The notes under the pieces: generated by a model
What the model saw: only the letters and a program-made list of their open reading frames with translations
Databases searched by the model: none
Told to the model about the DNA's origin: nothing
From: Bacteriovoracaceae bacterium
Lineage (GTDB): Bacteria > Bdellovibrionota > Bacteriovoracia > Bacteriovoracales > Bacteriovoracaceae
Length of the DNA: 64,000 nucleotides
NCBI GenBank assembly: GCA_016786485.1
Contig: JAEUWD010000001.1
Location: 1-64,000, forward strand
Reading direction: 5' to 3'
Made by a program: the position numbers and the translations under genes
Shown here: positions 27,898 through 38,200 of the stretch, piece by piece
How the letters are laid out: each line of letters begins with the position of its first letter
Position numbering within the stretch: the first letter of the stretch is position 1

Positions 27898-29244
27898 ATG
27901 AATATGAAATTGAAAATCATCCTTTTTATTATTTGTTTTTCGCAACTCTCATGTAAGCAAATGGGACCGCAAAATCTCGAAGAGCTTCAGCAAACTGGTG
28001 AGATCGTTGTTCTTACTCGTAACTCTCCTACTACCTATTACGAAGATAAGGACGGACAAATGGCCGGACTTGAATATGAACTGGCCCGTTCATTCGGCGC
28101 TTATCTAGGTGTTAAGGTTCGCTTTAAAACCATTACCAATTTGCAAGAGATGCTACAGTTTCTTGCTAATGGCGAAGGGGATTTCGCAGCTGCTGGCTTA
28201 GCGATTACCGATTCACGTTCACAACGTTTTCTTTTTGGACCTGCTTATCAAACAGTGCAACAACAAGTGGTTTGTCATAAGGACTTACCAATTAAAGAAA
28301 TGGCCGATTTGGCCAAAGTTAAAACAGTTGTCGTTAAAGGTAGCTCTTATGAAGAAAATATTAAAGACGTGATGGATAAGGCCAATATTAAAATGAATGT
28401 GGTTCCTTCATTTGATATGTTCTCTGAGGAATTACTGAAAAACGTGGAAGATGGTTCAGTGGAATGTACCGTGGCCGATAACCATATTATCAATCTACAC
28501 CGCCGATTTTTTGAAAATATCAGAGTGAAATTTGACCTTGGAAAATCTCAATCTTTAGCTTGGGCCCTTCCAAAGAGTAAAAAATATCTACAAACTGAAA
28601 TGCGTAATTGGTTTGTACGAGTTGAAAAATCAGGTGAATTACATGCTCTTTTAGATAAGTACTACACTTATGCTGATGACTTCGATCTGTACGATACGAA
28701 AGTCTTCTTAACTCGAATGAAATCACGCCTACCAAAGTTCCAAGAGTTATTTAAGGAAGCTGGTGAGCGATATAAAATTGATTGGAAATTAATTGCAGCT
28801 GTTAGTTATCAAGAATCACACTGGAATCCTTGGGCCCAAAGTCATACAGGTGTAAAAGGTCTGATGATGTTAACCAATAATACTGCTAAGCAATTGGGTG
28901 TTGTTAACAGAGTTGATCCACTTGAGAGTATTGATGGTGGTGCTCGCTATTTAAAAATGGTTATCGATCGTATTCCCGCCCACGTCCAAGCGCCAGATAG
29001 GTTGTGGATGGCACTGGCCAGTTATAACGTAGGTTATCTGCATTTACGTGATGCTTGTATGCTCACTGTTTGGATGGATAAGAACGCCCAAATCTGGTCT
29101 GACGTAAAAACGCACTTACCTTTCCTAGCGAATAAAAAGTACCATTATCGCCTTCCCCACGGCTATGCTCGTGGTTGGGAGCCTGTCGCCTATGTTCAAC
29201 GTATACGCAATTATTACGACTTATTAGCAGAGCACGTGGATTAA
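27898..29244 (+). CDS. mltF: Membrane-bound lytic transglycosylase F-like lipoprotein
   Basis: This 448-residue protein begins with a lipoprotein signal (IICFSQLSC, lipidation at Cys20). A periplasmic solute-binding (SBP_bac_3) domain follows (about residues 30-265), then an SLT/lysozyme-like domain (about 280-435). The SLT domain has the expected catalytic Glu in AAVSYQESHWNP and the following TGVKGLMMLT and ASYNVGYLH motifs. This is the MltF architecture, in which the SBP-like domain regulates peptidoglycan cleavage. It cuts the glycan strand with 1,6-anhydro product formation at the periplasmic face. It lies 60 bases after the Gly-rich gene and may share the sigma-54 transcript. Confidence 0.9.
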   Translation: MNMKLKIILFIICFSQLSCKQMGPQNLEELQQTGEIVVLTRNSPTTYYEDKDGQMAGLEYELARSFGAYLGVKVRFKTITNLQEMLQFLANGEGDFAAAGLAITDSRSQRFLFGPAYQTVQQQVVCHKDLPIKEMADLAKVKTVVVKGSSYEENIKDVMDKANIKMNVVPSFDMFSEELLKNVEDGSVECTVADNHIINLHRRFFENIRVKFDLGKSQSLAWALPKSKKYLQTEMRNWFVRVEKSGELHALLDKYYTYADDFDLYDTKVFLTRMKSRLPKFQELFKEAGERYKIDWKLIAAVSYQESHWNPWAQSHTGVKGLMMLTNNTAKQLGVVNRVDPLESIDGGARYLKMVIDRIPAHVQAPDRLWMALASYNVGYLHLRDACMLTVWMDKNAQIWSDVKTHLPFLANKKYHYRLPHGYARGWEPVAYVQRIRNYYDLLAEHVD

Positions 29245-29246
29245 TT

Positions 29247-29263
29247 CTGGCCTCACCCTTGCA
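29247..29263 (+). promoter_or_regulatory. Probable second sigma-54 promoter
   Basis: The sequence CTGGCCTCACCCTTGCA has GG and GC exactly ten bases apart and a good TTGCA -12 element. The -24 element is TGGCCT rather than TGGCAC. It begins three bases after the mltF stop and lies about 85 bases upstream of the next exported-protein gene, so it probably drives that gene. Confidence 0.65.
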
Positions 29264-29304
29264 CTATAAAACAGTAAATTCTCTCTAAAACTCATTAATT
29301 TGAG

Positions 29305-29338
29305 GGCACACGTTTATCGTGTGTCTAAAGTTTAGACA
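29305..29338 (+). promoter_or_regulatory. Two overlapping dyads in the leader of the exported-protein gene
   Basis: A stem of eight pairs (GGCACACG / CGTGTGTC, one G-T pair, loop TTTAT) spans 29305-29325. A second perfect dyad, TGTCTAAA-G-TTTAGACA, spans 29322-29338 and shares four bases with the first. Both lie between the probable sigma-54 start and the ATG at 29348, with GACAGGGG serving as ribosome site directly after. The second dyad has too small a loop to be a good RNA hairpin and is better read as a DNA operator; the first could be a leader hairpin. Confidence 0.5.
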
Positions 29339-29347
29339 GGGGTACAA

Positions 29348-30064
29348 ATGAAATATTCAATGCTAGCACTTTTTCTCATGCTGAGTTTAAACACTTATTC
29401 CAATGAGTGTAATATTGATGCTTCATTAGGAACTAAGACAGAAGAAACAAGTCGCACCCAAAATTTTGTGAATAAAATTTTAAATAATGTTCGTTGCGTG
29501 GGACAAGGTGGAATGCTCGCTCATACTCATAAAAGAATTGCCATTGGTGTCGGTAAAAATCTTAATAAGAAAACCAAAGAGAAATCAAGCCAAGAAAAAT
29601 TCGAAATCAAAGACCCAGCTCATTATTTTCAAGATTCAGAGAACGTTTCATTCAGCCGCACCGCTGATGGTGACGTGTTTATTTTAAATGAAACAGAAAA
29701 TGGTCGCGAATTAATTGCCTTTTTATGTGAACGACATGGTGTGGATTATTCACAACTACAATCAATCGAGATTTCAAGTTTAACCAAACCAAAACGTGCG
29801 AAAGAATGTCGCTATAAACAATTCACGGGTTCGATTAATTTACAATTTCAAGTGGATGATAAAACTTTTTCACTACCTAAAAATGGAAAACTAAATCTGA
29901 TTGATAAGCTGGGTGAAAATGATTTAACTTATAAAGTTGATGGTCTTTGTTACGACGCTAATTCCACAATGGGTGCCGAGCCCTGTCTGCTCTACTTCTT
30001 AACCAACGATCCGATTAAAAAGACACAATATCAATTACAGTGTGAACTTAGTAAGAAAAATTAA
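29348..30064 (+). CDS. Exported hypothetical protein
   Basis: This 238-residue protein has a signal peptide (MKYSMLALFLMLSLNTYS) and five or more cysteines in the mature part (ECNID, VRCVG, LCERHG, KECRY, LCYDA, PCLLY, QCELS), suggesting disulfides in the periplasm or outside. There are no membrane segments after the signal and no recognised domain. The start is supported by GGGG seven bases upstream. It appears to be a single gene under the sigma-54-like promoter, ending five bases before the convergent ORF6N gene, with no obvious terminator between them. Confidence 0.65.
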   Translation: MKYSMLALFLMLSLNTYSNECNIDASLGTKTEETSRTQNFVNKILNNVRCVGQGGMLAHTHKRIAIGVGKNLNKKTKEKSSQEKFEIKDPAHYFQDSENVSFSRTADGDVFILNETENGRELIAFLCERHGVDYSQLQSIEISSLTKPKRAKECRYKQFTGSINLQFQVDDKTFSLPKNGKLNLIDKLGENDLTYKVDGLCYDANSTMGAEPCLLYFLTNDPIKKTQYQLQCELSKKN

Positions 30065-30069
30065 TAATA

Positions 30070-30585
30070 TTATTTATCATTAATTCCAATCTTTCGTCTG
30101 GTTTCAGGCAAAAGCGGTGTTTCTAAATCATCTAATCTTTCAAAAACAATTTTAAACATTTTATTTGTATCATTTTTGAGTTCGTTCATTTGTTGTGTGA
30201 GATCTTTTTCAAGCATGTGATAGCCACGAAGCTTCATAAAAATTCTCATAATCGCAATATTCACTTTGATAGCATGCTCTGAATTTAAAATACTCGAAAG
30301 CATTGCTACCCCATATTCAGTGAATAACATTGGTGAATTTCGTCTTTTGTAATTCCAACTATTTATAGGATTTGCGGTCGCAAATTGCGACCGCAAATCT
30401 TCCAACTCACTGGAAGTAGGTTCAAACATAAAATCTTCAGGGAAGCGCGTTATATTGCGTTGGACTTGCTCATTTAAGCGTTTTGTTTCGACGTTATAAA
30501 GTAAAGCTAGATCGCTATCTATCATCACTTTTTGATTTCGAATAACATAAATTATTTTGGGAATATTTTCTAAATTAAATTCCAT
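30070..30585 (-). CDS. ORF6N-domain protein
   Basis: This 171-residue protein has an ORF6N domain over its first 110 residues. Recognisable segments are VIRNQKVMIDSDLALLYNVE, LNEQVQRNITRFPEDFMF and the final block around FTEYGVAMLSSILNS. A helical tail follows. ORF6N domains occur in phage antirepressor-like proteins and in widely spread bacterial stand-alone copies; a DNA-binding or regulatory role is assumed for the family. It sits alone between two envelope genes with no phage genes beside it, so it is probably a stray mobile gene. Confidence 0.85.
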   Translation of the reverse strand: MEFNLENIPKIIYVIRNQKVMIDSDLALLYNVETKRLNEQVQRNITRFPEDFMFEPTSSELEDLRSQFATANPINSWNYKRRNSPMLFTEYGVAMLSSILNSEHAIKVNIAIMRIFMKLRGYHMLEKDLTQQMNELKNDTNKMFKIVFERLDDLETPLLPETRRKIGINDK

Positions 30586-30661
30586 CCGATGGAAATTAAT
30601 TTAAAAATTTTAGAATGACGATATTATTAAAACAATTAACAAACCAAATTTCATTTCTGAA

Positions 30662-32971
30662 TTACGGTACTACCGAGATAAATTCAATACTGCTTGGTAA
30701 TTCATTGTCACCGATATTTGTACCACTACCACTATTACCACGGCCTAATTGACCTGCACTATTTGAACCCCAGCATTTATTTTTACCGGTATCTTTTTCA
30801 AGTGCACAGTTGTGATTCGCTCCTGAAGCTAGCATGCTCGGAACAAATCCTAAATCCACATAACCAGCTGTGTACGGAAGTTCGGTATCACCAATACGTG
30901 AATTATTGCCGTAACCTAACTGACCTGCACTACCTTCACCCCAGCAAACAACATTGTTGGAAGCCAAGAGCGCGCAGTTATGGTTATTACCAGTTGTTAA
31001 CTGAATCACCGGTTCTCCTAAATTAACAAAATCAACTGAGGGTGCAGAAAGATTTGTGGTATTTCCGTAACCCAATTGACCGACACCATTGAGGCCCCAG
31101 CATTTCACGTTACCAGCACCGATGAGTACACAGGTGTGACTATTACCAGTTGCGATAGAAGTAACATTACCTCCTACATTAACTGCACCTAGCATACTCA
31201 TTTCATTCGGGTCATCACCAATATTGTTACTGGCGCCACTTGTACCATATCCCAACTGTCCATTTGAGTTGGATCCCCAGCACTTTAAATTTCCATTTGT
31301 AAGTAGTGCACATGAGTGACTAGAGATCGTACTTAAGTCTAACTGTACAACCTGCGCTCCAAAAGGAATCACCGGTACTGAAGATGGTACTTCGTCATCA
31401 CCAATATTATTTATGTGACCTTGACCTAATTGACCGTATTGATTATCACCCCAGCAACGAACATTATTACTTGCGAGGATGGCACAATTATAGTTAGTTC
31501 CTGCAAAAATCTTTTTAGCATTTTCACCCAAGCTTACATATCCAACGGAAGCAGGAGACGTGATCATCGGGTTGATAATAGTATCACCATAACCTAATTG
31601 ACCAAAAGTATTTGAGCCCCAGCACTTGACTTGACTATTTTCTAACAGAGCACAAGTGTGGCTTAAACCCGCTGTTAACTGAACCGCTTTCACACCACCT
31701 AAATCAACTATACCTGCTGCACTTGGGAGATTTACGTTTATAGTATGACCTAAACCTAATTGACCACTGGTATTGGCACCCCAGCACTTCACATCACCTG
31801 AAGCTAAAATACTGCATGAGTGGTTACCACCATTTGCAATATGAATAGATTCAAGTGCAACGGCCGGTTTTTCACAGTAAGAAACTTCCACGGTTGAAAG
31901 AATATCTCGCGCATTCACTAAGTGCACTTGATTAAGTTCGGCCATATAAATATAAGGAACTAAAACATTATCAACTTTAATGCGGATTGAATCTGGATCA
32001 ACATTTGAAATGGAAAGATTGAATTCGTTTTGAGGCATGATACTTGAAGTGGCGAGTGTACCTAAGTTTTGTAATCCATTACTATAGTCACCTGTGGCCA
32101 TATCAACATTGATACCACCGGCTTCAAGCACTGTTTCTAAGTATCCATAACCAATTTCATTTTCATTAATCCACTGGATGGTATTAACGTTGTTATACAA
32201 AACACCACCAACCACTAAAGGTAAGCCGTTTTGCACTTCTCTTAGTTTTGCTACTACGGTCTCAGGTAAATACTTGTTCACACCATTACCGTCATAGCAA
32301 TAATTGGCCTTTGCGACCGGTTCGATATTTTGTCCGTCCACTACTGGAATGATACCAGCTGGAAATTCAGCACAAATATCTTGTTCATCAGCGACAAAGA
32401 CGACAACCAGAGCAGCATCATCTCTTAAGAAACCTTGATTACGAATCGTATCTAAGTTTGTAGTTAAGCCTTTCATCAATGAAAATAACCCCATCTCACC
32501 ACCATCTGTTGAATTATCTGTGGCAGGGTTTTGCATTTTTGTTCGTAAATGAGTTTTAATTTCTTCAACTGTCAGTGTTGTATTATCGAGAATTAAAGGC
32601 TCTGTGCCTTTTTTATAAAGAACGCCCGAACGCGACGACGAAGGTCCGTGCGCCAACATAACAGCGGCTTGAAAATCAACATTACTTGGAAGAATATTAA
32701 TAAAATTATCAAAACCAGTTGCAATCGCAGCTCGCTCATCAACAATTGAACCTGAAGTATCGATTAGAATCAAAACATCCATTTTTCTGGTAATAGCATC
32801 TTCTGGAGTTGAGTACGTATCGGCATAACATAATTCAGGTGGAACCTGAGGTATATAAACACCTGGATTAAATGCATCGTTAGCAGCTTGCTGGGCACTA
32901 TCTGTATTACAGCCTGAATAAATCAGCGTCATACCCATCATAAGCACTAGCAATAAATTTTTAGTCTTCAT
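30662..32971 (-). CDS. Surface lipoprotein: vWA-like domain plus seven RCC1-type repeats
   Basis: This 769-residue lipoprotein has the lipobox LIYSGC. Residues about 35-385 form a von Willebrand A-like domain with the metal-site motif DTSGS, followed by DDAALVVVFVADEQDIC and a conserved NEIGYGYL block. Residues about 390-769 hold seven RCC1-type units, each with HxC..L....VKCWG.N..GQLGYG, which should close a seven-bladed propeller. Two Cys per blade is typical of bacterial exported RCC1 proteins. The N-terminal 350 residues are clearly homologous to the N-terminus of the Rhs lipoprotein at 35250. It is probably displayed on the cell surface or outer membrane; ligand unknown. Confidence 0.85.
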   Translation of the reverse strand: MKTKNLLLVLMMGMTLIYSGCNTDSAQQAANDAFNPGVYIPQVPPELCYADTYSTPEDAITRKMDVLILIDTSGSIVDERAAIATGFDNFINILPSNVDFQAAVMLAHGPSSSRSGVLYKKGTEPLILDNTTLTVEEIKTHLRTKMQNPATDNSTDGGEMGLFSLMKGLTTNLDTIRNQGFLRDDAALVVVFVADEQDICAEFPAGIIPVVDGQNIEPVAKANYCYDGNGVNKYLPETVVAKLREVQNGLPLVVGGVLYNNVNTIQWINENEIGYGYLETVLEAGGINVDMATGDYSNGLQNLGTLATSSIMPQNEFNLSISNVDPDSIRIKVDNVLVPYIYMAELNQVHLVNARDILSTVEVSYCEKPAVALESIHIANGGNHSCSILASGDVKCWGANTSGQLGLGHTINVNLPSAAGIVDLGGVKAVQLTAGLSHTCALLENSQVKCWGSNTFGQLGYGDTIINPMITSPASVGYVSLGENAKKIFAGTNYNCAILASNNVRCWGDNQYGQLGQGHINNIGDDEVPSSVPVIPFGAQVVQLDLSTISSHSCALLTNGNLKCWGSNSNGQLGYGTSGASNNIGDDPNEMSMLGAVNVGGNVTSIATGNSHTCVLIGAGNVKCWGLNGVGQLGYGNTTNLSAPSVDFVNLGEPVIQLTTGNNHNCALLASNNVVCWGEGSAGQLGYGNNSRIGDTELPYTAGYVDLGFVPSMLASGANHNCALEKDTGKNKCWGSNSAGQLGRGNSGSGTNIGDNELPSSIEFISVVP

Positions 32972-33233
32972 AAAACACCACCTACGTACAACAATATTCT
33001 TTATAGTTTACCGCCAAACTCGGTTAAGTTATTTTTGGGAAGCTTAAAATGACCTAAATTAAATAATTTCAAGACCTTAACTAAATCTGGCCTAATCTCA
33101 CTAGAAATTATTGATAATCTCAAACCATTGATTTTACGTATTGATGACCCAGATAAATGGCAACATTTTAGGTTTAACCTCTAACCTATTAAAACTATTA
33201 AGTTTTGAGTATAAAGTGTCGAAAATAGAGGTG

Positions 33234-34814
33234 ATGAAAAAGATCTTGTTATGGACAATCCTTCTGAGCATTCCCAACCTTAGTTGGGCAACAAAAATTA
33301 TTGAAAGTTTTAGCTCACAAGAATTTTACGATCCCGCTTCAACCGCGATTTGGAATAACAGCTTAGGTTACGCCCACGCACCTATTACAGTTAATAACGA
33401 TGATACTTCAAATGGCGCAAGTCCAAGTGATCGAATTAATTTTGGTGATGGTAGCGAAGGTAATTGTGTTATTTCTGGCAGCTTTGTTGCTCGCACTTTT
33501 AACTGTGTGAATGTGACCATTCAAAATGCGCGACCGACTGGTAATAATCCGATCATTATTCGTGCTCTCGGCAAAGTCACTATTTCAGGCACACTCAATC
33601 TTTCTGGTGGTAATGGCCAAAGTGCCGCGACCGCCGGAGGTGGCGGACCTCGCACAGGTGGAATTGGAATCGCGGGCGGAAAAAATGGCGCTGACTCTTT
33701 AGACTCATCCATTGCCAGTGATGGGAATGCTGGTACCGACGTCGCAGGTAATGGTGGCGGTGGTGGTGGTGGTTACGGCGATAATTTAGGCATTGATGCT
33801 GGCGGCGGCGGCGGTGGCGGTGGTTCAATCGTCGGTGGCACAGTTACAGCAGGTGGAAATGGTAATGGCGGTGGTAATGGTTTTGGTGGGGCCGCTGGTG
33901 GAAGTGCATTAAGTAATGACAATATTATTGGCCCTTTTTATACAGGCACCGATATTGGTGGTGCTGGTGGTGGTTCGGGCGGTCGTGGTGAAACAAGTAC
34001 CAGTACTTTTTTTTCGGGCGCTGGTGGCGGGGCCGGTGGCGGCAGTATTCTGATTAGTGCTGCTTCAGATATTATTTTGAATGGTTCAATCAATACTGAC
34101 GGTGGCGATGGCGGAGATAGTTCTTCACTTGCAGGTGCTGGCGGTGGTGGCTCAGGTGGCGTGATTGTTTTACAAACGGCAGCGGCCTTTATCAATAACG
34201 GAAGCTTATTCGCACGTGGTGGTAGTGGCGGTAGTGCTGCTGGTGATGCGGGGCCAGGTGGTAATGGTGGTCCAGGAATTATTCGTATCGATGAAGCGAC
34301 TGCTAATGCTGTATCAACCACCAATATGAATCCTGTTCCTAGTTATGTTGGTGCGCCAGCAGGTACATCATCCGATGTGGATTTTGTCACAGGTAATACC
34401 GAAATTATTTCTTTGGGTTATGATACTCGAGGTTTACTCAATCAGTATTTAAGTTATAGTGCTGTTTCTGAACTGGCCGCAGGTGATACGATCACTTACG
34501 AATTTTCAGAAAGCACTGACAATGCTGCTTGGAGTGGTTGGACACCAACAATCACGACACTCGTTGGCCAAAGGTACATTCGTTTTAGGGCCATCATCAA
34601 TACAACCAACGATGAACTGACTTCAAAATTAAAATCACTCACTATTAATTATGAAATTCAGCAAAAAGCTGATTACACATTTGAAGGACAAATTACGTGC
34701 GGAACGATTTCAGACAAAAATGATCCTAACTATCCTCATGCCCTTCTAAGCTTCTGCTTTGCCTTTATTATTATAAGGTTCACAAAAATTAAGAAGCTCA
34801 AAAGATTTCTTTGA
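33234..34814 (+). CDS. Exported Gly-rich repeat protein with C-terminal membrane tail
   Basis: I start the gene at ATG 33234, 93 bases inside the open frame, because it opens a signal peptide (MKKILLWTILLSIPNLSWA) and GAGGTG lies just before it. The protein has 526 residues. A middle region of about 200 residues consists of Gly runs alternating with short strand-like units (GSILISAASDIILNGSI, GVIVLQTAAAFINNGSL), which suggests a beta-helix with Gly-rich turns. A sandwich-like region follows. The last 40 residues contain a Cys, a hydrophobic helix (LLSFCFAFIIIRF) and a basic end (KIKKLKRFL), resembling a C-terminal sorting or anchoring tail. No enzymatic family was recognised. Confidence 0.7.
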   Translation: MKKILLWTILLSIPNLSWATKIIESFSSQEFYDPASTAIWNNSLGYAHAPITVNNDDTSNGASPSDRINFGDGSEGNCVISGSFVARTFNCVNVTIQNARPTGNNPIIIRALGKVTISGTLNLSGGNGQSAATAGGGGPRTGGIGIAGGKNGADSLDSSIASDGNAGTDVAGNGGGGGGGYGDNLGIDAGGGGGGGGSIVGGTVTAGGNGNGGGNGFGGAAGGSALSNDNIIGPFYTGTDIGGAGGGSGGRGETSTSTFFSGAGGGAGGGSILISAASDIILNGSINTDGGDGGDSSSLAGAGGGGSGGVIVLQTAAAFINNGSLFARGGSGGSAAGDAGPGGNGGPGIIRIDEATANAVSTTNMNPVPSYVGAPAGTSSDVDFVTGNTEIISLGYDTRGLLNQYLSYSAVSELAAGDTITYEFSESTDNAAWSGWTPTITTLVGQRYIRFRAIINTTNDELTSKLKSLTINYEIQQKADYTFEGQITCGTISDKNDPNYPHALLSFCFAFIIIRFTKIKKLKRFL

Positions 34815-34861
34815 TACTTTTGCATTTTTAATGGTCGATAAATATAAAGAGTTTATCAACT

Positions 34862-35092
34862 ATGATTGCAACACCAAATAGCAAACAATTAATCGCCGAC
34901 TTTTTGAGGCAGATCAGACGAACAAAAAAACTGACGCAAAATGAAGTTGCCAAACTACTCCAAGTCGACCGAAGTACCATCACACGAATCGAGCAAGGGA
35001 AAATGACAATTGACCTCGATAAATTTATGATTTTATGTCAGGGTCTAAATATCGAAAGTGAAAAAATTATCGAACTTTTCAAAAAAAATTAA
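34862..35092 (+). CDS. Small XRE-family helix-turn-helix regulator
   Basis: This 76-residue protein is essentially one Cro/C1-type helix-turn-helix: LRQIRRTKKLTQNEVAKLLQ, then VDRSTITRIEQGKMTIDLDK. The length is usual for stand-alone XRE regulators. It lies about 155 bases upstream of the Rhs gene on the same strand. A role in controlling the Rhs locus is plausible from position only. It is also 47 bases after the Gly-rich gene, so a shared transcript is possible. Confidence 0.8.
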   Translation: MIATPNSKQLIADFLRQIRRTKKLTQNEVAKLLQVDRSTITRIEQGKMTIDLDKFMILCQGLNIESEKIIELFKKN

Positions 35093-35249
35093 ACAAAACC
35101 AATAAGAATTATTTCAAGAATGTGCATTAGTGAACATTTAAATCTTGTAAGACATGAATACTAATCGAATTGCTGATTTCGCCTCATTATCCGACCAAAA
35201 CCGTCGATAATTATATAATCCAATACCTTTACAGGTGGGTGAGGTTTTT

Positions 35250-38200
35250 ATGCAATTACGATATTTTCTCTTTCTCTTTCTAATCCTAGCGTGTCAACCA
35301 ACACCTGAACAGGAACTTGAAATCAATGAGGCGTCTGACATTGCCTTTGCTAATCAAGAAGATGGAACGACACCACAACCCGCCCCAAGTTGTTACGTGC
35401 AAACATATAGACCTCAACCTGATCTTATTAATCGAAAAATCGATATTCTCTTAGTCACTGATACTTCACGCTCAATTGAACCGGAACGAGCAAAGATAGC
35501 TGAAGGTTTAAAGACCTTCGTCGAATTTTTACCGGTCAATGCTGATTATCGTGTCGCTCAGCTCTTAGCAGTCACAGGCAAAAATTCAGGTCAACTCTTT
35601 GAAATGGAATTAGATACCAAAGGGTCTCGTCATCAAAGTTATTGGCATAAATTTAAAGATAAATATAAAAAGAATAAACCACCCAAAAAATATGTTCTGC
35701 GCTCTGATGAATTAACCATCGATGAAATTCAACAATACTTAGAAGACTCAATTGAAGATACTTACCGCCAAGGTTTTTTTCAAAGTGGTGAGATGGGACT
35801 CTATTCACTACAAGAAGCACTGAAACCAAGTAATATTGCTAAAATTAAATCTCAGGGATTCTTTCGTGATGATGCTGCACTTATGGTGGTTTTTATTTCA
35901 GATGAAAATGATATTTGTGCTCAATATCCGGTAGGTGTAACACCAGCTTCTGATCCATTTAAATTAGAGCAGAAAGTAAAACAAAAATATTGTAGCAATG
36001 TCACCGCACAAAATATTTATTCTAATCTTCAAAATCTAAAACAAGACAAACCATTAGTAGTGGGTGGCGTTCTCTATGATGAGAACTCTACACTGCCAAC
36101 TAAAGCTATAAAATTTAAACATGAACATTGGAAAAAACACCTCAATGCCCAAAATGAAATTGGTTATGGTTACCTTGACCTGATAAGACTCGCCAACGGA
36201 ATTAATATTCAACTCGATAGTGGCGAATATGGCGATGGTCTCACTCGTTTAGGAAGACTGGCAACCACCACAGAAATAGCCAGCAATAGCTTTCAATTAA
36301 CCAGCAACAAAGTTGATGGCACGACGATTACGGTGGAAGTCGACGATGCCGCTCAAAATTTTACTTATGACCAAGGTTTACAAATCGTAACACTCGATGA
36401 ACCCAGAGATAACCTCTCAATCGCAGTGGTTGAATATTGTGATGATATCATCGCACCGACACTTGAAACCTTATTAACTGATGACATCATCACCGGAAAT
36501 GCATTTTTTAGTTTTGAAGCTTTTGTTTATGATAATTCACCAGTTATAACGCAAATTTATGTTAATTCAGTTTTAGTTGGTGAAACTTCTGGCAACAACC
36601 CAGAATTTCAAGTGGAACTTCAAGAAGGAATAAATATTATTGAACTTATTGCAACAGACTACGCTGGTAATATTTCAAATACGTTACGTTTACCAAATAT
36701 TGTTTTGGATACAACACCACCTGTTCTATCCATTAGTATTCCTGATAGCAACGTGGTTCGAACATTGAGTTTTGAAGTCCGAGGATTCAGTAATGAGGCC
36801 TTACAAAATGTTTCGGTGAATAATACCCCATTAACTTTAGAAAATAATAAAATTTATTTCGCTGGAATATATGATGCCATGATGGAAGGAGACACGACGC
36901 TTAATTTCGTGGCGGAAGACTTGCTGGGAAATATTGGCAGTACGACATTAGACGTAACAGTGCTCATTGAACTTATTCGACGAGAACTTATTTCCATCGC
37001 TCCTAATAACGAGGGCAAACTTGAAGTGACAGGTATGCCTGGTTCAGTTTACCCAAATGCAGATGTGAACTTAGATGGTGGAGTTTTTAATGCTATCACC
37101 GTCAGATCAAACGCCGATGGATCATTTTCAGCGTCGCTCGATTATTTTACTAGCTTGATCATAAGTATGGAAATTATCGAACTTAATCGCTCGCAACAAG
37201 TAACTCTCACTTACAACGTCGATACAACGCTTTCAGGAATGGTAAAAGACATTTATGACATGCCCCTGCCAGGAGTGACCGTTACCATTCAGGCTTCAGG
37301 ACAAACGACTCTAACTAATGAATCTGGTGTGTTCTCAATTCCAAATCCCATCACGGGAGATCAAGAGATTCTCATCGACGGGGCGACGATTTCACCTTTA
37401 GTCACAGGCCCATCAAAAAAATATAGTTCACAAATTATCAGTGTCTCAATCGGTACCCTTCAAACAAACGTTTTAGAACGAACCATTTATATGTCGCCAC
37501 TTTTAACAGATGGAAGTGAGACAACTTTTACTGCCAATCAAGGAGCAGCAGTGACGTCAGTCCATGCTCCCGGCGTCGTGCTTACCATCCCACAAAATGC
37601 GATTTCAGGATCTGAGCCGATAAGTATTAATATGCTTGAAATTCCGAGTGATCGAACTTCAGTTGAAATGCCAGAATTTGCTGTACCTCAAACCGTTATT
37701 GCGCTAGAGCCTTCAGGTCTCACTTTTTCAACTCCGGTGCATTTAGAACTACCAAACTACAATGAGCTACCTAATGGTGTTGAAATGGTTATCCTCTCAA
37801 AGAATAGTAAAACAGGTAATTGGGAAATCGATGGTGCTGCTACCGTTCAAGGAGATAGTGTTGTCACAAAACCTGGCATGGGGATTTCACATTTCTCTGA
37901 AGTCATGAGTGTGCCCTTAGGTTTAAAAGTTTCAGAATATAAATCAGGTGATAGACCGGGCGCAGATGTTTTTAATGGGGCCGTTTCAAATTCAATTGCG
38001 CTGCCAAGTTATAAAAGTTTAGGCCAGGACATTTCCCCTTCACTAATTTATAACTCACGCTGGGCCGATCCTAATGTCGTTGTTTCAAATGTGATTGATA
38101 TTCCCAAAATGGAAGTGCAAAGAGTTGGCCCTGGACCTGGAGGCAGCGGCTTGGGAGGATTATTTAAAGCAACATCTAAGATTAACGTGACCAGTTGGAT

